This document shows, piece after piece, positions 6,028 to 8,939 of a DNA stretch of 8,939 nucleotides. Each line of letters begins with the position of its first letter. Within the stretch, counting starts at the first letter, position 1. The position numbers were made by a program, and so were the translations under genes. The notes below the pieces were generated by a model. The model was not told the DNA's origin. It saw only the letters and a list, made by a program, of their open reading frames with translations, and searched no databases. Origin of the DNA: an uncultured Clostridia bacterium (GTDB lineage Bacteria; Bacillota; Clostridia; Oscillospirales; Ruminococcaceae); contig CALERQ010000035.1 in the NCBI GenBank assembly GCA_937907305.1, positions 1 to 8,939 of the forward strand, read 5' to 3'.

Positions 6028-6546
6028 GTGCAGAAACATATGAATGTAAAGAAAATCATGATTATAGGTAGTCCCGGAGCCGGGAAAAGTACATTTGCTA
6101 GGAAACTTAGAGATAAAACAGGATTACCATTATTTTATTTGGATATGATAAAACATAAGCCTGATAGAACGGAGATCTCATGTGAGGAGTTTGATATTAA
6201 ACTTAGAGAAATAGTGAATCTTCCTGAATGGATTATTGATGGTAATTATCAGAGAACATTGGATATTAGAATGAGGCAAGCAGATACAATCATCTTATTT
6301 GATTTACCAATGCAGGTTTGTTTACAGGGTGCTATTGCGAGAATTGGTACTACGCGAGAGGATCTTCCGTGGATTGAAACAGAGGAAACATTAGAAAACG
6401 GTTTTAGAAAATGGATTGAGGAATTTTCAGAAAAAAGATTACCGGATATATATTTTTTATTAGATAAATACAAAGATAAGGATGTTGTAATATTCAGGTC
6501 CAGAGAGGAAGCGGATAAATATTTGTATAACAGTGATATGCAATAG
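6028..6546 (+). CDS. P-loop adenylate-kinase-like protein (FlaR / 'topology modulation' family)
   Basis: The product is 172 residues from GTG 6028, or 168 from ATG 6040. The second start is closer to the usual family N-terminus, while the first is nearer the ribosome site. A P-loop Gly-Ser-Pro-Gly-Ala-Gly-Lys-Ser follows the first strand (14-21). Next come Phe-Tyr-Leu-Asp-Met (the acceptor-side Asp), then Trp-Ile-Ile-Asp-Gly-Asn-Tyr with Ala-Asp-Thr-Ile-Ile-Leu-Phe-Asp-Leu-Pro, which is typical of this kinase-like group. Members resemble nucleoside monophosphate kinases, but their substrate is not known and the name 'topology modulation' is historical. The gene differs sharply from its neighbours: 61 of 180 bases are G or C in 6061-6240, and 12 of 13 arginines use AGA or AGG. 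This suggests recent transfer. I see no confident promoter in 5933-6017. Confidence 0.8.
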   Translation: MQKHMNVKKIMIIGSPGAGKSTFARKLRDKTGLPLFYLDMIKHKPDRTEISCEEFDIKLREIVNLPEWIIDGNYQRTLDIRMRQADTIILFDLPMQVCLQGAIARIGTTREDLPWIETEETLENGFRKWIEEFSEKRLPDIYFLLDKYKDKDVVIFRSREEADKYLYNSDMQ

Positions 6547-6551
6547 CAAGA

Positions 6552-6588
6552 CCGGTCAGGATTTCACGGGAACCCCGGCCGGCCTTTT
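6552..6588 (+). terminator. Probable terminator after the kinase gene
   Basis: CCGGTC at 6552-6557 can pair with GGCCGG at 6577-6582, including one G-U pair, with partial pairing further in and out. TTTT follows at 6585-6588. The stem is imperfect and the loop is long. The minus-strand reading has a poor T tail, so a role in ending the merR transcript is less likely. Confidence 0.42.
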
Positions 6589-7414
6589 ATTGCATTCTCA
6601 CCGGAATACTGATCTCGGTGACAAACTTTTGCAGGTCGTTGGTCAGCCCATAATCGATCATAGTAATTTCCCGGGAAAAACCAGCCACCTCCATTTGATG
6701 CGCCGCAATGTAGGCGGTCAGCTTCTCATATTGCTCCGGTGCTTGAGCGTGGCTGCCCCGGAAGCGAATCCGAACACACAATGCCTGCGGCAACTGCTGC
6801 ACCTCCCCATTATAGTTGTCCTCCTCATCCAGCACCAAAAAGATACCGTCGTAGGGCGTGTATCTTCCCTGCCGCAAATGATCCCCTGAAAGACTGACCC
6901 CTACCTTGCCCAGGAAAACCACCGCCTCCGCTTCGGAACTGTCCAGCTTGCGGATCCAAGTCTCCATATCCAAGTAGCCCTCTATCTTCATGCTACTTTC
7001 CATCCACACAATGCGGCAGGCTGGTGTTTCTACCAGCTCCACCGTATCCAGGGGGCAGGTTTGTGCGGTGTGCAGCTGCTGCAGGCGATTTTCTATTTTG
7101 CGTTCAATACGCCGCAGCTCCTGCTGTTTGCGGATAACTACATCTCTTTGCAGGCTCAACTTTTCCTCCATGCGCTCCACATCCCGGTCCCGCAGAAAAT
7201 CCGCGATCTCCGGCAGCGGCATATCCAGTGCCCGCAGATAGCGTATGGTGTTCAGCACCTCAAATTGCCGCGTGCTGTAATAGCGGTACCCTGTTTGGGG
7301 GTCTACCCGCTCCGGCTGCAGCAGGCCGGCGGCCTCATAATGACGCAGGCTGCTGACACTCAGGTGAAAAAGCTTTGCCACATCCCCGATGGAAAACAGT
7401 TTGATCGGCTCCAT
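6587..7414 (-). CDS. MerR-family transcriptional regulator with GyrI/BmrR-like effector domain
   Basis: This 275-residue regulator has the MerR layout. A winged helix-turn-helix (about 5-74) contains Ser-Ile-Gly-Asp-Val-Ala-Lys, Leu-Arg-His-Tyr-Glu and Thr-Gly-Tyr-Arg-Tyr-Tyr. A charged dimerising coiled coil spans about 77-116, and a GyrI/BmrR-type ligand domain about 122-275, ending in Val-Thr-Glu-Ile-Ser-Ile-Pro-Val. There is no C-terminal cysteine cluster as in metal-sensing MerR proteins, so the inducer is more likely an organic or cationic compound. In BmrR a buried Glu binds cationic drugs; whether Glu267 is its equivalent is only a guess. GGGAGG at 7421-7426 inside the end of the MATE gene, six bases from the ATG, and a three-base gap show co-transcription with the pump. 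The likely target is the 19-base-spacer promoter at 8812-8842, making it an autoregulated activator. Confidence 0.9.
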   Translation of the reverse strand: MEPIKLFSIGDVAKLFHLSVSSLRHYEAAGLLQPERVDPQTGYRYYSTRQFEVLNTIRYLRALDMPLPEIADFLRDRDVERMEEKLSLQRDVVIRKQQELRRIERKIENRLQQLHTAQTCPLDTVELVETPACRIVWMESSMKIEGYLDMETWIRKLDSSEAEAVVFLGKVGVSLSGDHLRQGRYTPYDGIFLVLDEEDNYNGEVQQLPQALCVRIRFRGSHAQAPEQYEKLTAYIAAHQMEVAGFSREITMIDYGLTNDLQKFVTEISIPVRMQ

Positions 7415-7417
7415 AGA

Positions 7418-8779
7418 TTACCTCCCGGTACAGGCCGCCCGCTCACGGCGGGTGATGATAAGATAAGTGGTGACACATATCAGCACAGAAAGCAGCGACC
7501 CTGCTGCCGTGGCCAGACCCATTGGATACAGCGTATCTGCAAAATGGGTAGAGGTATAATAAACCCCCGGAATACGCACCAGCGTAATGGCCAGAATATT
7601 ATGCAGGAAGGATAGTCCAGAACGCCCACAGGCGCAGAAATACCCACTGAAGCTGAAATGAATCCCCGCAAACAGGCAGTCCCACACATAGCCGCGCAGA
7701 TACTGTCCTCCCAGCCGTATCACCTCCAGGCCATCCGCCTGGGCCGCATCGGTAAAGAGCGCAACCACCGGTTCCGCAAAAAATTGCATCAGCAGGACGA
7801 TAACCGCGCCAAACCCGGCCGTAATAAGAATAGCATAACCCAGCGTGGCGCGGGCCCGCTCCGGCTTCTTTGCGCCAATATTCTGTGCCCCTAATGCCGA
7901 TACGGTGGAAAGCATGGAGGACGGCACCAAAAACAAAAAGCTGATGATCTTTTCCACGATACCAACTGCCGCAGCATCATTCAGGCCACGGCGGTTGGCA
8001 ATAATGGTGATAATAATAAACGCCACCTGGATCAGGCCATCCTGCAGGGCAATGGGCACACCGATCCGGAGAAGTTCCCCCATCACCGCGCGCTGTGGCT
8101 TCAAATCTGCACGAACAGGGGTAATCCCCGCTTTTTGCCGCAGGATAACGACCAACGCCACCGCCACGCTGACCGCCTGGGATAGGGTCGTTCCCAGCGC
8201 CGCACCAATGGGTCCCAGGCGCATCACCCCCATAAAGAGATAATCCAGACCGATATTGGCCACACAGGCCACCAGGATGAAATACATCGGACTTTTGCTA
8301 TCGCCCATGCCGCGCAGGATGGAGCTGATGATATTATATGCTGTGATAAACGGAATCCCGATAAAGCAAACCGTCAAGTAATCCACCGTGCCGCCCACTG
8401 CCTGGGCCGGGGTGGACATCACCGTGACGATATCCCGCCGCAGCCATAGCAGAGCTATGGTAAGCAGCACCGAAAGTCCCATAAACAGCGTGATGGTATT
8501 GCCAATGCAGGCAGCCGCGCGCCTACGGTCTCCGCCGCCCACAGCCCGCCCTATGCTGACCGTAGCCCCCATCGCAAGCCCAACGATCATGACCGTGAGC
8601 ATATGCATCACCTGCGAGCCGATGGACACCGCGGTGGTACTGGCAACATCCTCGTACTGGCCGATAATGAAGAGATCGGCCAAGCCATACAGGGTCTGCA
8701 AAAAGTAAGAAAGCAGATAAGGCAGTGAAAAAGCAATGATATTTTTGAATACGCTGCCGGTGGTCATGTTCTTTTCCAT
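7418..8779 (-). CDS. MATE-family multidrug/cation efflux transporter
   Basis: The product is 453 residues, the usual MATE length, with about twelve membrane segments in two homologous halves. The N-terminus (Asn-Met-Thr-Thr-Gly-Ser, then a Phe-Ser-Leu-Pro segment) and Leu-Ala-Asp35-Leu-Phe-Ile-Ile-Gly-Gln are characteristic. Asp35 occupies the place of the conserved N-lobe Asp involved in Na+/H+ coupling in NorM-type pumps. Arg-Gly-Met-Gly-Asp-Ser-Lys-Ser-Pro-Met is another family signature. MATE proteins export drugs, dyes or metabolites from the cytoplasm in exchange for H+ or Na+. The ATG at 8779 has AAAGGG about ten bases upstream; Met5 is a possible alternative start. It is the first gene of an operon with merR, and the promoter architecture indicates induction by that regulator. 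The substrate cannot be predicted. Confidence 0.92.
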   Translation of the reverse strand: MEKNMTTGSVFKNIIAFSLPYLLSYFLQTLYGLADLFIIGQYEDVASTTAVSIGSQVMHMLTVMIVGLAMGATVSIGRAVGGGDRRRAAACIGNTITLFMGLSVLLTIALLWLRRDIVTVMSTPAQAVGGTVDYLTVCFIGIPFITAYNIISSILRGMGDSKSPMYFILVACVANIGLDYLFMGVMRLGPIGAALGTTLSQAVSVAVALVVILRQKAGITPVRADLKPQRAVMGELLRIGVPIALQDGLIQVAFIIITIIANRRGLNDAAAVGIVEKIISFLFLVPSSMLSTVSALGAQNIGAKKPERARATLGYAILITAGFGAVIVLLMQFFAEPVVALFTDAAQADGLEVIRLGGQYLRGYVWDCLFAGIHFSFSGYFCACGRSGLSFLHNILAITLVRIPGVYYTSTHFADTLYPMGLATAAGSLLSVLICVTTYLIITRRERAACTGR

Positions 8780-8811
8780 GTTCGTTCATCCCTTTGCTTT
8801 TGCTATATCTC

Positions 8812-8842
8812 ATTATAAACTCTATATCTATTGTAGAGTCAA
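8812..8842 (-). promoter_or_regulatory. MerR-type promoter of the MATE-merR operon (19-base spacer)
   Basis: On the minus strand TTGACT (8842-8837) and a perfect TATAAT (8817-8812) are 19 bases apart, two more than the normal 17. MerR-family activators are known to act on such overlong spacers by twisting the DNA. The spacer region holds the operator dyad described separately. The start codon lies about 33 bases downstream of the -10 box. Confidence 0.85.
8819..8839. promoter_or_regulatory. MerR operator dyad inside the promoter spacer
   Basis: ACTCTA at 8819-8824 and TAGAGT at 8834-8839 form a perfect inverted repeat with a nine-base centre. It lies between the -35 and -10 boxes and overlaps the -35 edge, the standard position for a MerR dimer. 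The likely ligand is the MerR protein encoded second in the same operon. Confidence 0.8.
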
Positions 8843-8853
8843 TAGAGAATAAC

Positions 8854-8883
8854 AAAAAAGCACCGGTTTTTCTTTCCGGTGCT
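8854..8883 (-). terminator. Rho-independent terminator of the right-edge gene
   Basis: AGCACCGG at 8859-8866 pairs perfectly with CCGGTGCT at 8876-8883 around a nine-base loop. On the minus strand it is followed by a run of Ts (plus-strand A at 8854-8859). It comes just after the stop of the partial minus-strand gene. Ts at 8886-8890 would let it work in the plus direction too. Confidence 0.85.
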
Positions 8884-8888
8884 CATTT

Positions 8889-8939
8889 TTATTGGATGCG
8901 TACCAGCAGAACCGTCTCTTCCCCACGGGAAGCCCGAAT
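8889..8939 (-). CDS. C-terminal end of an unidentified minus-strand gene (partial)
   Basis: Sixteen open codons from the right edge end in TAA at 8891-8889; the peptide finishes Glu-Thr-Val-Leu-Leu-Val-Arg-Ile-Gln. A strong minus-strand terminator starts six bases after the stop, the expected place for the end of a real gene. The stretch is too short to recognise a family. Confidence 0.5.
   Translation of the reverse strand: MRASRGEETVLLVRIQ

Noticed and set aside
6577..6584. GGCCGGCC palindrome as an attachment or insertion site for the AT-rich gene
   Set aside because: No matching copy is present on the left side of the gene and no recombinase gene is in the window; it is explained as part of a terminator stem.
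8523..8855. Minus-strand open frame of 110 codons beginning upstream of the MATE start
   Set aside because: It is a frame-shifted reading of the MATE 5' end, starts upstream of the transcript predicted from the MerR-type promoter, and overlaps the operator.
1..8939. CRISPR arrays, tRNA or rRNA genes, insertion sequences, prophage or defence clusters
   Set aside because: I saw no regularly spaced repeats, cloverleaf sequences, transposase or phage motifs, or paired terminal inverted repeats by eye. A tool-based scan could still reveal weak matches.

Overview
The window looks like chromosomal DNA from a fairly GC-rich Clostridia-type Firmicute, perhaps an Oscillospiraceae-like gut anaerobe. 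This placement is an inference from Gram-positive style AGGAGG ribosome sites, compact terminators, a YedE/TusA-like/DUF3343 trio and a MerR-MATE pair; no rRNA or other taxonomic marker is present. All genes but one are GC-rich (about 60% in a counted stretch of rlmD). The exception is a small P-loop kinase gene at 6028-6546, with about 34% G+C in a counted 180-base sample.

Layout from left to right. (1) Positions 3-758 hold the 3' part of a plus-strand DEDDh exonuclease gene with a Cys/His-rich tail, closed by a strong terminator. (2) A plus-strand operon at 973-2475 has a good sigma-70-type promoter. It encodes a YeeE/YedE membrane transporter, a 67-residue TusA/SirA-like protein and a DUF3343 protein, and ends in a hairpin shared with the gene converging on it. 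This is the kind of set proposed to take up and hand over sulfur or selenium in a reduced, thiol-bound form. (3) Two divergent genes share the short gap 4435-4579, which carries back-to-back extended -10 promoters. The minus-strand gene encodes an ABC-F ATPase (2518-4434) and the plus-strand gene encodes an RlmD/RumA-type 23S rRNA uracil-5-methyltransferase (4580-5932). Both products probably act on the ribosome. (4) The AT-rich kinase gene lies alone at 6028-6546. (5) A minus-strand operon (8779 down to 6587) encodes a MATE efflux pump followed three bases later by a MerR regulator with a GyrI/BmrR-like effector domain. Its promoter has the 19-base spacer and central dyad typical of MerR-activated promoters. 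The regulator therefore most likely controls both the pump and itself in response to a small molecule. (6) At the right edge the last 16 codons and the terminator of another minus-strand gene are visible.

I found no tRNA, rRNA, CRISPR array or insertion sequence, and no gene-free stretch longer than 300 bases. The most informative non-coding element is the MerR-type promoter at 8812-8846. I do not see a clearly new multi-gene system. The best candidates for unusual biology are the reduced sulfur/selenium trio, the exonuclease with its Cys/His-rich tail, and the transferred-looking kinase gene.
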